Positions 43,499-51,338 of a DNA stretch of 64,000 nucleotides are shown here, piece by piece (the stretch's first letter is position 1; each line of letters starts with the position of its first letter). The stretch covers positions 1-64,000 of the forward strand of contig JAZUDZ010000023.1 of assembly GCA_045639905.1 (NCBI GenBank), written 5' to 3'. This DNA is from RGIG426 sp045639905 (lineage in GTDB: Bacteria > Bacillota > Clostridia > Oscillospirales > Acutalibacteraceae). The position numbers and the translations under genes are program-made. The notes beneath the pieces were generated by a model, which worked only from the letters and a program-made list of their open reading frames with translations, was not told the origin of the DNA and did not search any database.

Positions 43499-43558
43499 AT
43501 GAGCCGTCGGGAAACCGGCGGCTTTTTTGCTGCCCGGATTTCAGAACGAAGGAGGTGA
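43499..43558 (+). CDS. 19-residue Arg-rich leader peptide
   Basis: A short frame, MSRRETGGFFAARISERRR, with GAGGGG just before the ATG. Codons 2-9 span an intrinsic terminator. The stop TGA overlaps an ATG of the next gene, and the last two codons (AGG AGG) are that gene's ribosome-binding site. The layout fits a translated leader that controls read-through of the terminator. Expression is not shown by sequence alone. Confidence 0.5.
   Translation: MSRRETGGFFAARISERRR
43502..43528 (+). terminator. Leader terminator (attenuator) before the mobilization operon
   Basis: A 9-bp stem (43502-43510 with 43515-43523), GAAA loop, then six T. It stands 36 bases before the Cys-rich VLP gene start and inside the leader-peptide frame. 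Confidence 0.75.
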
Positions 43559-43563
43559 TGTCT

Positions 43564-43794
43564 ATGATTCTGAAACTAAACTCAAAACAGTCAGCAAAGG
43601 TCAGAAAACTTGCCCGCAGAGAATGCTGCAACTGCATGGACGGCAACTGCCTTTTGCTCGACGACGGCGAGCCGTGCCGCTGTGTGCAGCTCATTTCCCG
43701 CTATGGGATTAACTGCAATTTCTTTCTCAAAGCGGTATTGCCCGCCGAAAAGGAACTATATGAAGAAATCTTGCAGCAGAACAATTTACGATAA
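43564..43794 (+). CDS. Cysteine-rich VLP protein
   Basis: A 76-residue protein of the Cys-rich VLP family common in Clostridial elements. It starts MILKLNSKQSAKVRKLARRECCNCMDGNCLLLD and has seven cysteines, among them CCNCMDGNC and CRC. The cysteines suggest metal binding; function unknown. AAGGAGG is 8 bases before ATG 43564. An ATG at 43558 overlapping the leader-peptide stop could also be used by coupling. It is the first gene of the plus-strand mobilization operon. Confidence 0.85.
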   Translation: MILKLNSKQSAKVRKLARRECCNCMDGNCLLLDDGEPCRCVQLISRYGINCNFFLKAVLPAEKELYEEILQQNNLR

Positions 43795-43866
43795 CTGCTC
43801 CCACATTTTGCGGTTATCCAACAGAACGACACCCCGGAAAGACGGGGAGAAAGAGGAAAAAAGACT

Positions 43867-44793
43867 ATGAAAAACTTTAACAACACCAGAATCATCGGCG
43901 TGGATGCCGGATATGGAAATATGAAGACTGCCAATTTCTGCTTCCGTACCGGTATCGATACCTATGAGACCGAACCGCTTTTCACCAGAGATATGCTGAC
44001 CTATAACGGAAAATATTATCTCATCGGCGAAGGGCACAAAAACTATGCGGCGGAGAAAACAGTCGATGAGGACTATTACGTTCTCACTCTTGCCGCCATC
44101 GCTATGGAGCTGAGCTGGGAAAATCTCACTGAGGCAGACGTTCACATTGCCGCAGGACTTCCCCTTGCGTGGGTAACGGAACAGAAGGCAGCCTACCGGG
44201 AATACCTGCTCAGAAATGAAGAGGTGCGCTTTTCGTTCCGAAAGAAGGATTACCACATCCGCATCGTCGGAGCCGACGTATTCCCGCAGGGCTTTGCTGC
44301 TATTGCGGATAAGACGTCTTCACTGAAAGGTGTGACCTATCTCTGCGATATCGGAAACGGCACGATGAATCTGCTATGCTGCCGGAACGGACATCCGGAT
44401 TCTCAGAAGATGTATACAGAGAAATACGGTACCCAGCAGTGTATCAACTCCGTAAAGGACGCTGTGATGAACAAGTATCAGGTGGTCATGGATGAGGGAA
44501 TCATCGAAGAATATCTGAAAACCGGCGAAGCGGATGTATCCAAGGAGTATCTGAAGATCATGAAGACTGCCGCTGCCGGATATGTGAAGGATATCTTCCG
44601 CCGTTTGCAGGATCACGACTACAACGCCGGGCTGATGCGCCTGCATATCGTAGGCGGAGGCGGATGCCTGATCCGTAACTTTGGGAAGTACGACGAAAGT
44701 CGCGTAACGATCGAGGACGATATTTGCGCTACGGCAAAGGGATATGAATTCCTTTCCGAACGCCAGATGCAGAAAGGACTGGCGGGCAAATGA
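43867..44793 (+). CDS. ParM/StbA-like actin family protein
   Basis: A 308-residue actin-like ATPase similar to plasmid-segregation ParM. Nucleotide-binding signatures are GVDAGYGNMKTA near the start, CDIGNGTMNLL in the middle and VGGGGCLIRNFG near the end. ParM filaments push plasmid copies apart. In an integrated element the protein may keep the excised circle during transfer. The downstream gene overlaps by four bases (ATGA) and has the size and position of a ParR adaptor. Confidence 0.88.
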   Translation: MKNFNNTRIIGVDAGYGNMKTANFCFRTGIDTYETEPLFTRDMLTYNGKYYLIGEGHKNYAAEKTVDEDYYVLTLAAIAMELSWENLTEADVHIAAGLPLAWVTEQKAAYREYLLRNEEVRFSFRKKDYHIRIVGADVFPQGFAAIADKTSSLKGVTYLCDIGNGTMNLLCCRNGHPDSQKMYTEKYGTQQCINSVKDAVMNKYQVVMDEGIIEEYLKTGEADVSKEYLKIMKTAAAGYVKDIFRRLQDHDYNAGLMRLHIVGGGGCLIRNFGKYDESRVTIEDDICATAKGYEFLSERQMQKGLAGK

Positions 44794-45119
44794 ATATCTG
44801 TAACGTAAAGGTCCGTCTGAATCTGGACAAGCCGGAACACCGTGCTGCTTATGAAATCCTCAAAGGTAGCGAAAAATCCATGTCGCAGTTTGTAATAGCC
44901 GCCGTAAACGCCTACGGCGGCTATCTTTCCAAAGAGGAAGAGAAGGATCTGCTTCTTCGGCAAGTCAGTGACACGGTGCGTTCCACTCTTTCCGAAATGC
45001 TCGGTGTTTCGCTCTCCGGCGGACATTTTTCTTCGGATACGATTATACCGAACAAAACCACCTCAGACATTGCAGAAGAGAGCGGAGAAATCGCAGATGA
45101 TTTCCTTCAAAACTTCTGA
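44790..45119 (+). CDS. ParR-like small protein
   Basis: A 109-residue protein. Residues 1-50 (VKVRLNLDKPEHRAAYEILKG...MSQFVIAAVNAYG) look like a ribbon-helix-helix-type DNA-binding segment, and the C-terminal tail is acidic. In type II partition systems the gene after ParM encodes ParR, which binds the centromere and the filament. That role is inferred from operon position and size. Start ATG 44790 overlaps the ParM stop. Confidence 0.7.
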   Translation: MNICNVKVRLNLDKPEHRAAYEILKGSEKSMSQFVIAAVNAYGGYLSKEEEKDLLLRQVSDTVRSTLSEMLGVSLSGGHFSSDTIIPNKTTSDIAEESGEIADDFLQNF

Positions 45120-45478
45120 TTGCCGTCAAAAATGCGGTGATTCTGCCTGCAATCTTCAAAAACTGACGGCAGTTATTCGTAGATTATGGCAGCAACGGCT
45201 GCGATCGAACAGATCATTTGTATATAGTTGCCGTCACTTTTATGGAGAATGTGACTGCACTTACGGAATATCTACCGCAGAAAGCAATATACGGAGTAAT
45301 AAAAGAACGGTTCACGGCGCGGGACGCACAGACACCGTGGGGAGCTTCCCCTACGGGGCGCGTCTCACACCGTATCAAGCAGGGACGATGTGTGCCACTC
45401 GTCCTCCTCACAGCCGCCCTGCGGCTGACTCTTTGGGGGCTTCATGCCCCCAATCCCCCGTGGAAGGAGATGATTTAT
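45120..45478 (+). other. Non-coding region, candidate oriT
   Basis: 359 bases without a supported gene, between the ParR-like and MobC-like genes. It has several inverted repeats: TGCCGTCA (from 45120) with TGACGGCA (from 45164), AGCCGCC/GGCGGCT-type around 45412-45428, and a perfect 8-bp stem TTGGGGGC/GCCCCCAA at 45433-45453. Relaxase targets usually lie next to their mobC/mobA genes, so this is the likely transfer origin. No nic site is identified. Confidence 0.45.
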
Positions 45479-45769
45479 ATGGGGAAAGATATACGAATAT
45501 CCGTCCGTCTGACGGATAAGGAAAAACAGTCAATACAGGCTAAAGCAAAGAAATGCGGGTTATCTACAACCGAATACGTGAAGCAAAGAGCATTGGGCTA
45601 CGAACCGAGAACGGTTCCTCCCAGTGCTCTTTTTGTTTTGCTGGAGAAGATCGGCTGCTTGGAGGATAAAAACACCTCCGAGGAACTGAACGCTGAAATA
45701 TCTGCTTTGCTGAAACAGATAGCAGCTTCTCTGCTCCTGCCGGGAAAGGAGAAATCCAAATGGCAGTAA
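45479..45769 (+). CDS. MobC-like mobilization accessory protein
   Basis: A 96-residue protein with a ribbon-helix-helix start (DIRISVRLTDKEKQSIQAKAKKCGLSTTEYVKQRALG, about 4-40, read in parts), as in MobC relaxosome proteins that open oriT for the relaxase. The open frame extends 261 bases upstream, but only ATG 45479 has a ribosome-binding site (AAGGAG 9 bases before). Its end overlaps the relaxase start by 10 bases, a common mobC-mobA arrangement. Confidence 0.85.
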   Translation: MGKDIRISVRLTDKEKQSIQAKAKKCGLSTTEYVKQRALGYEPRTVPPSALFVLLEKIGCLEDKNTSEELNAEISALLKQIAASLLLPGKEKSKWQ

Positions 45770-47124
45770 CAGGCTTCTGGCCGGTCTGCGGGAATCTGAA
45801 CACTACCCTTAAATACGCGGACAATCCGGATAAAACCACGCCCAGAGAATACCTCGACGAGGACTTGTACGCAGCCCTTCGCTATGCAAAGAACGACAGC
45901 AAAACAGATAGGGAGATGTTCGTGGGCGGGATCAACTGCTCCAAGCAGAACGCCTACGCCGAAATGGTTGCTGTGCAGCGGCGGTTCGGAATGAAAGGAA
46001 AGGTCGTCGGCTATCACGGAATACAGAGCTTTGCCGAAGGTGAGGTAACGCCGGAGCAGGCCTTTGAGATCGGCAAAGAAACAGCACGGCGCATGTGGGG
46101 CGACCGGTATCAGGTGCTCGTCACCGTCCATCTGAATACAGATAACCTGCATTGTCATTTTGTCGTAAATCCCTGTTCGTTTGTGGACGGGCAGAAGTTC
46201 AAGAACAAGATCGGCAACCACAAAGAACTTCGGTGTATCTCCGATGAGATCTGCCGGGAACGCGGTTTATCCGTTCTTGAAAACAGTGAATTTTACAGCA
46301 AAGGAAAGAAGAAAGAATACTGGATTCACAAATCTGGAAAGAAAACACACCGGGATATGCTCAAAGAAGACGTTGAATACTGTCTCAGGTATGCCGGGAA
46401 CTGGGATCAGTTTGAATCTCAGATGCGCGGACTCGGTTATGTGATCGACTGGACAAGAATGTCTGTACGGGCGAAGGACTGGGAGCGCTCCGTGCGCCTT
46501 ACGTCTCTCGGATATGATATAGATGAGATGAGCGAGCAGATGGAACGGAACCTGTTTTCTGACGGGCATCTGTATGAATGGAACACACATCTTCCGTATA
46601 AGCCGAAGAAGTTCCCACTGGAATATGAGCTCCAGCGCCTGCAGTTTACCGTAGAACACAGCTATGACACCGCAACGGTGCTTGTGGATACGCTGTTTCT
46701 CATACTGATCGAGCTCATTGCGATCGTAACACAGGCGCCGGATATTATGCTTCTCTCTCCGGATTTGCGGGATGCCGCAAGAGATATTGAACAGTATCGA
46801 GCTGACTATCACTTCCTCAACAGTAATGGGATCCATACGATTCCGGAGCTGTCGGAGAATATATCCGTGACAAAGGAACAGATAGCATCTCTAGAAAATG
46901 ACCGATCCAAAGCGGACAATGCCCGCCGCTGGGCGCATACACCCAAAGAACGGCAGGCTGCAAAGGACCGTCGAAAGGAAATCACAAAAGAGATCAGCCC
47001 GCTCCGGGAGCAACTAAAGCGAGCGGAGAAAATTATGGAGGAATCTCCACACCTATATGAATTATTACAACAGGAGCACGGCCTTGAACGGGCCGCGATA
47101 CGAAAGCTTGAAAGGAGCAGATAA
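45760..47124 (+). CDS. Relaxase (MobA/VirD2 family)
   Basis: A 454-residue relaxase that nicks oriT and pilots the strand to the recipient. The metal-binding HUH motif is in VHLNTDNLHCHF (about 122-133). A likely catalytic Tyr lies near residue 19 (TLKYADNPD). The C-terminal part is a long charged helical region. The length is typical of Clostridial mobilizable elements. AAAGGAGAAAT precedes the ATG, inside the end of the MobC-like gene. No coupling protein is encoded, so transfer needs a helper's secretion system. Confidence 0.92.
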   Translation: MAVTGFWPVCGNLNTTLKYADNPDKTTPREYLDEDLYAALRYAKNDSKTDREMFVGGINCSKQNAYAEMVAVQRRFGMKGKVVGYHGIQSFAEGEVTPEQAFEIGKETARRMWGDRYQVLVTVHLNTDNLHCHFVVNPCSFVDGQKFKNKIGNHKELRCISDEICRERGLSVLENSEFYSKGKKKEYWIHKSGKKTHRDMLKEDVEYCLRYAGNWDQFESQMRGLGYVIDWTRMSVRAKDWERSVRLTSLGYDIDEMSEQMERNLFSDGHLYEWNTHLPYKPKKFPLEYELQRLQFTVEHSYDTATVLVDTLFLILIELIAIVTQAPDIMLLSPDLRDAARDIEQYRADYHFLNSNGIHTIPELSENISVTKEQIASLENDRSKADNARRWAHTPKERQAAKDRRKEITKEISPLREQLKRAEKIMEESPHLYELLQQEHGLERAAIRKLERSR

Positions 47125-47128
47125 GAAT

Positions 47129-47980
47129 ATGACCAACAATACTATGAAAACGCCGGTAGCCATTCCGGTATCGAAATTACACCCTTTTGAGGGACACCCT
47201 TACAAGGTACTCGACAACGATGAAATGAATACGCTGATTGAAAGCATACAGACGCAAGGTATTCTTTCGCCGCTGATCGTGCGACCGATGGAAAACACCA
47301 CAGATGAATATGAGGTCGTAAGCGGACACCGCCGCTTGCACGCCGCAGTGAAGGCAGGGCTGGAAACAGTTCCTGCCTTTATTTATGCCCTTGACCGTGA
47401 TGCCGCCGCCATTGCCGTGGTGGACAGCAATCTGCACCGGGAGCATATCCTGCCGTCCGAAAAGGCGTTCGCGTACAAGATGAAGTTTGATGCTATGAGC
47501 CATCAGGGGAAAACTTCGGACCAACTCGGACCGAAGTTGGCTGTCGAGCAGATTTCTGAAAATGACAGCGCCTCTCAGGTAAAACGGTATATCCGCCTGA
47601 CCCACCTCATTCCGGAACTGCTCACGATGATGGATGAAGGGAAGATCGCCCTGTCCGTCGGCGTGGAGCTTTCGTTCCTGCCGGAGCAGTTTCAGTACGA
47701 CGTGTTGGAAATCTGTGAAATGAACGACTGCACACCGTCCTATTCTCAAAGCTGGCATCTGCATCAGTATTACAAGGACGGAGCGCTGGATAAGTACCTG
47801 ATTTTCAAGACGCTTTCCGAAGAAAAAGCAAACCAGCGGGAAACGATAAAGGTCCCGGTGGACCGTCTGCGGGACATTATCCCGGATGGTTTCACCGTCA
47901 AGCAGACCGAAGATTTCTTAATCAAGGCGGCTGAGTATTACCGCAGATACCTGCAAAAGCAGCGTGAAAATTCGAGATAA
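47129..47980 (+). CDS. ParB-like nuclease domain protein
   Basis: A 283-residue ParB/RepB/Spo0J-family protein. The ParB-N domain is clear: IPVSKLHPFEGHPYKV, then QTQGILSPLIVRP and VSGHRRLHAAVKAG (about 10-95). A helix-turn-helix region follows around 125-165. Such proteins bind DNA and on elements can act in partition or regulation. Longer starts lie inside the relaxase gene; ATG 47129 has AAAGGAG 12-15 bases upstream, so the start is a little uncertain (ATG 47144 is possible). No parA partner is present. Confidence 0.88.
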   Translation: MTNNTMKTPVAIPVSKLHPFEGHPYKVLDNDEMNTLIESIQTQGILSPLIVRPMENTTDEYEVVSGHRRLHAAVKAGLETVPAFIYALDRDAAAIAVVDSNLHREHILPSEKAFAYKMKFDAMSHQGKTSDQLGPKLAVEQISENDSASQVKRYIRLTHLIPELLTMMDEGKIALSVGVELSFLPEQFQYDVLEICEMNDCTPSYSQSWHLHQYYKDGALDKYLIFKTLSEEKANQRETIKVPVDRLRDIIPDGFTVKQTEDFLIKAAEYYRRYLQKQRENSR

Positions 47981-47994
47981 AGGAGGAAACAAAT

Positions 47995-48270
47995 ATGACA
48001 GCACAAGAAGCAAGAGAAAAATACCGCCTTTTCGTGTATGGCGGCGGACGGATAAAAGAAAATCTGCCCATTGACCTTTCAGAATATGTAAAGCCGGCGG
48101 ACGCTGACGAAGGTACCGGCTATTATGTCTGCACCGTTCCAAAGAAAATTACTGTGTCAAAGGAGATCGGTAATACCGTATATGATGTTACCGCCGATTT
48201 TGACACAGAGGGCAAACAGTCATTATTTCAGCAGTTCAAGGAACTGATCCTGAACAGCTCACAGAATTGA
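47995..48270 (+). CDS. Hypothetical element protein
   Basis: A 91-residue soluble protein beginning MTAQEAREKYRLFVYGGGRI. It looks like a small alpha/beta domain. I do not recognise it. AAAGGAGGAAAC precedes the ATG, and the gene follows the ParB-like gene by 14 bases, ending the mobilization operon at a terminator. Similar short genes are common at this position in Clostridial elements, which is from memory. Confidence 0.7.
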   Translation: MTAQEAREKYRLFVYGGGRIKENLPIDLSEYVKPADADEGTGYYVCTVPKKITVSKEIGNTVYDVTADFDTEGKQSLFQQFKELILNSSQN

Positions 48271-48295
48271 AAAAAAGAGCCGGGCATTGTAGACT
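48267..48295 (+). promoter_or_regulatory. Possible promoter of the serine recombinase gene
   Basis: TTGAAA (48267-48272) and TAGACT (48290-48295) are 17 bases apart. The boxes fall on the 5' arm of the terminator below, so a transcript from here would lack that arm and escape termination. Confidence 0.5.
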
Positions 48296-48326
48296 GATGG
48301 CAGTCTCAACAATGCTCGGCTTTTTA
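48278..48326 (+). terminator. Terminator before the serine recombinase gene
   Basis: A 13-bp stem (48278-48290 with 48309-48321) with an inner 5-bp AGACT/AGTCT helix, then TTTTT. It closes the mobilization operon 27 bases before the recombinase start. Confidence 0.85.
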
Positions 48327-48352
48327 GGTGAAAAACACCGGAAAGGAGTATT

Positions 48353-50065
48353 ATGAAAAAGAAAGTCGAGAAAGAAAATTTAGTTACGGCACTGTACTGC
48401 CGTCTGTCAGTTGATGATATCCCGGATGCAGACGCTATGGACAGCAGACGGCTCAAGGAAGAACTGGAATCGAACAGTATCACTCATCAGAAACAGATTT
48501 TGGAAGACTACTGCAAAAAGAACGGAATACGGAATTATCGCTTCTTTGCTGATGACGGTATTTCGGGCACGACGTTTAACCGTCTTGATTTCAAGAAAAT
48601 GGATAAAATGATCGAGTCGGGAGAAATCGGCACAGTTATCGTCAAAGACCTTTCCCGTTTCGGGCGCGACCATGTTATGAGCGGCTACTATCTGCAAATC
48701 AAATATCCGTCGCTCGGTGTTAACTTCATTTCTTTACAGGAAAACGTTGACATTGAGAAAGATATGGGAACGGATATGCTGCCGATCCACAACGTATTCA
48801 ACGAATGGTATGCTCAGCAGACATCCAAGAAGATCCGTGCTGTCTGGCAGAATAAGCGAGATCGTGGCGAGCGTGTTTCTCCGACCGTTCCTTACGGGTA
48901 CAAGAAAGCTAAGAAAGACACGCAGTGGTATATTGACGAGCCTGCGGCAGAGGTTGTGCGGTATATCTTCAAACTGGCTATGGAAGGGCTCGGCCCCACG
49001 AAGATTGCCAACCACCTGCGGGAAGAAAAGTATATCACGCCTACAGAATACTTTTATCAGATCAATCGCAAAACCCGAAACGAGCGTCCCGTCGATCCGT
49101 ATAACTGGCAGGATACAACGGTAAAGCACATTTTGGATAATCCGCAGTACACCGGCTGTACCGTAAACGGAAGAAGCAGTATCGTCAGTTACAAGGTTCA
49201 TAAGAAAATCGAATACGATGAATCCGAGTGGCAGATCATTCCGAATACGCAGGAGGCAATCATTGATGAAGAGACTTTCAAAACAGGCCATGAGTTGAGA
49301 GCCAGCAGACGCAGGAATACTGCAACCGGGCGCACCAGTCTGTTCTCAAATCTTGTGTTCTGCGGCGACTGCGGTTCAAAAATGTATTTCTGCGCTGCCA
49401 AGAGTATCAATGAAAATCAGGAGTTCTTCCGCTGCTCCGCTTACAAGGAGAATCGTGGCACGTGCACAATTCATTTTATTCGAAATGTCGTTTTGGAAGA
49501 AATGGTACTGGAAACGGTTCGTAAAACCGCGAAGTATATTTCAGAGAACGAAACCGTCTTTCTGTATCTGTATGAGAAGAATCACCGGTTATCCGTTGCA
49601 AAGGAATTGCGGGATACAAAGCTTCGGGTGGAACAGGCAAAGAAACGCATCAAGGAAATTGACGGGCTGATTTCTGCTTCTTTTGAACAGCTTGCTCGCG
49701 GTACGATTTCCGAAGAGCGATTCAAAATCTTCTGTGATAAGTACGAAGCAGAGCAAAAAGAGCTTACGAAATTCGTATCGGAAACAGAAGCTGAAATCCA
49801 GACGGCGAAGCAGGATGCAGTCGATCTGAAAGCGTTTCTTGAAAATATCCGTGAATGTACCGATATTCAAAAACTCACCCCAACGCTTGTAAATACGCTC
49901 ATTAAGAAAATTGAGATATTCAACAGCGTAAAGGGCGAGGACGGAAAGAAGCACGTTCCGATCACAATTCACTTTCGGTCGGTGGATATTGTTACCGTTC
50001 CCGACGAAGAAGAAATCATTGCCGCTATGGAAGAAATCCGCAACAACCCCACGAAAGTGGCGTAA
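48353..50065 (+). CDS. Large serine recombinase (TnpX/TndX type)
   Basis: A 570-residue site-specific recombinase that excises and inserts the element. The resolvase domain has catalytic Ser19 in YCRLSVDD and the KDLSRFGRDH motif (about 100-109). The recombinase domain (about 180-300) follows, then a zinc ribbon (CGDCGSKMYF with a later FFRCSAYK...GTC). A long coiled-coil segment (about 420-500) and a DUF4368-like end complete it. All catalytic features look intact. AAAGGAGT precedes the ATG. The att sites at the two element edges are its probable substrates. Confidence 0.95.
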   Translation: MKKKVEKENLVTALYCRLSVDDIPDADAMDSRRLKEELESNSITHQKQILEDYCKKNGIRNYRFFADDGISGTTFNRLDFKKMDKMIESGEIGTVIVKDLSRFGRDHVMSGYYLQIKYPSLGVNFISLQENVDIEKDMGTDMLPIHNVFNEWYAQQTSKKIRAVWQNKRDRGERVSPTVPYGYKKAKKDTQWYIDEPAAEVVRYIFKLAMEGLGPTKIANHLREEKYITPTEYFYQINRKTRNERPVDPYNWQDTTVKHILDNPQYTGCTVNGRSSIVSYKVHKKIEYDESEWQIIPNTQEAIIDEETFKTGHELRASRRRNTATGRTSLFSNLVFCGDCGSKMYFCAAKSINENQEFFRCSAYKENRGTCTIHFIRNVVLEEMVLETVRKTAKYISENETVFLYLYEKNHRLSVAKELRDTKLRVEQAKKRIKEIDGLISASFEQLARGTISEERFKIFCDKYEAEQKELTKFVSETEAEIQTAKQDAVDLKAFLENIRECTDIQKLTPTLVNTLIKKIEIFNSVKGEDGKKHVPITIHFRSVDIVTVPDEEEIIAAMEEIRNNPTKVA

Positions 50066-50077
50066 AACAAAGGAAAG

Positions 50078-50103
50078 CGGTGCAACCCAAACGGATTGCA
50101 CCG
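50078..50103 (-). terminator. Hairpin at the right end of the element, likely replacement serA terminator
   Basis: A perfect 8-bp stem (50078-50085 with 50096-50103). The T-rich side (CTTTCCTTTGTTTTA) is on the minus strand, so it would stop transcription coming from serA through attR. On the plus strand it follows the recombinase gene without a T-run. Confidence 0.6.
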
Positions 50104-50116
50104 TATCCCACATAGG

Positions 50117-50156
50117 ACTGTCCTTTAGAGCACCGGGCAAAAGCCACTGCCTTTTC
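50117..50156. repeat. attR of the integrated element
   Basis: Right junction. Element half-site 50117-50139 (ends CACCGGGCA), core AA 50140-50141, host half-site 50142-50156 (starts AGCCACTGCC). It is an inverted match to attL. The host half lies 9 bases after the serA stop codon. Confidence 0.85.
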
Positions 50157-50165
50157 AAAACAATC

Positions 50166-51326
50166 TTATTTGATTACACGAACGCGGATAACACCATCAA
50201 TCTGACTAATGGTCTCTATACCGGATTCAAGCGGTTCTTTTGCCAAATCCACGACCGTACAAGCGTACTCTTTCTTGGATTTGTTTGCCATGGATTCGAT
50301 ATTGTTCTGGTTATTACCAAACACACTGGTAACCTGACCCACAATACTCGGAACGTTCTTATGAAGAACAACCACACGATACGGAGTGGTACGGGGCATT
50401 TCGAGATTCGGGAAGTTAACGGAATTCTTGATGTTACCGTTTTCCAGGTAATCAATCAACTGCTGTGCAGCCATAACGGCACAGTTATCTTCACTTTCCG
50501 GAGTGGAAGCGCCAAGGTGCGGAATGGCAACAACATTTTCCACATTCAGCATTTCATCAGACGGGAAGTCGACCACATAACGGGCAACCTTGCCGGAAGC
50601 CAAGGCAGCAAGCATATCGTCGCTGTTCACCAAACCACCACGGGCAAAGTTCAAAATACGGACGCCGTCTTTCATCTGGCCAAGAGCTTCTGCATTAATG
50701 AAGCCTTTGGTACTGTCATTCAGCGGCACATGAATTGTGATATAATCACATTCCTTGTAAATCTCTTCGTACGTAGCAGCGTGATGAATACCGCGAGACA
50801 AACTCCAAGCAGCATCAACGGACAGATACGGGTCGCAGCCATAAACCTCCATGCCGAGGCTTTTGGCAGCATTGGCAACCATACCGCCGATAGCGCCTAA
50901 GCCGATAACGCCAAGTTTCTTACCCAGGATTTCCGGTCCGACAAACTGGCTCTTACCTTTTTCGACAAGTTTACCGACTTCTTCTCCTTTGCCTTTCAAG
51001 CTCTTGGCCCAGTCAATGGCCGGAGCAATCTGGCGGGAAGCTAAAAACAAGCCGGCCAAAACAAGCTCTTTCACTGCGTTGGCATTGGCACCCGGTGTGT
51101 TGAAAACAACAATACCGGATTCACTGCATTTGTCAATCGGGATATTATTCACACCGGCGCCGGCGCGAGCAATGGCACACAAAGATTCCGGAAGATCCAT
51201 ATCATGCATGGCAGCCGAACGAACCATAATACCGTCCGGATTCTCACAAGCATCGGAAACGGTATACTTGGAATCAAATAAATCCGTACCGCAAGCAGCG
51301 ATTTTATTGAGAGTTAAAATATCCAC
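50166..51326 (-). CDS. serA: D-3-phosphoglycerate dehydrogenase
   Basis: A 386-residue NAD-dependent dehydrogenase that opens serine biosynthesis by oxidising 3-phosphoglycerate. The Rossmann motif is LGVIGLGAIGGMVANAA. The 2-hydroxyacid dehydrogenase signature NFARGGLVN and an HLGAST active-site His segment follow. An ACT-like regulatory domain is at about 315-386. A GTG nine bases upstream is part of the AAGGAGTGAG ribosome-binding region, so the GTG at 51324-51326 is taken as start. serC lies just upstream in the same operon. The element has split this gene from its original terminator. Confidence 0.93.
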   Translation of the reverse strand: MDILTLNKIAACGTDLFDSKYTVSDACENPDGIMVRSAAMHDMDLPESLCAIARAGAGVNNIPIDKCSESGIVVFNTPGANANAVKELVLAGLFLASRQIAPAIDWAKSLKGKGEEVGKLVEKGKSQFVGPEILGKKLGVIGLGAIGGMVANAAKSLGMEVYGCDPYLSVDAAWSLSRGIHHAATYEEIYKECDYITIHVPLNDSTKGFINAEALGQMKDGVRILNFARGGLVNSDDMLAALASGKVARYVVDFPSDEMLNVENVVAIPHLGASTPESEDNCAVMAAQQLIDYLENGNIKNSVNFPNLEMPRTTPYRVVVLHKNVPSIVGQVTSVFGNNQNNIESMANKSKKEYACTVVDLAKEPLESGIETISQIDGVIRVRVIK

Positions 51327-51338
51327 AAAACTCACTCC

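Larger units (their letters stand above)
33236..50141 (+). mobile_element. Integrative and mobilizable element, serine recombinase type
   Basis: A 16.9-kb element bounded by attL and attR. The backbone is a small orf and tnpV at the left, then a Cys-rich VLP protein, ParM/ParR-like, MobC-like, relaxase, ParB-like and a large serine recombinase at the right. The cargo is an XRE regulator, a two-component system and two ABC exporter subunits. A minus-strand module carries an AlbA_2 ATPase, a sigma-like factor and a DUF6076 protein. There is no coupling protein or secretion apparatus, so it is mobilizable rather than self-transmissible, similar in plan to Tn4451-type elements. No antibiotic resistance gene is recognised. 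Confidence 0.88.

Noticed and set aside
45218..45478. Upstream extension of the MobC-like frame
   Set aside because: It stays open by chance through the repeat-rich gap. Only ATG 45479 has a ribosome-binding site, and the added residues look non-coding.
33236..50141. Calling the element a self-transmissible conjugative element
   Set aside because: No coupling protein, VirB4-like ATPase or other secretion genes are seen in the 16.9 kb.
33219..50156. Reading the inverted end repeats as terminal inverted repeats of a DDE transposon
   Set aside because: There is no DDE transposase and no target-site duplication beyond AA. The repeats cross the boundary into host sequence on both sides, which fits serine recombinase att sites.
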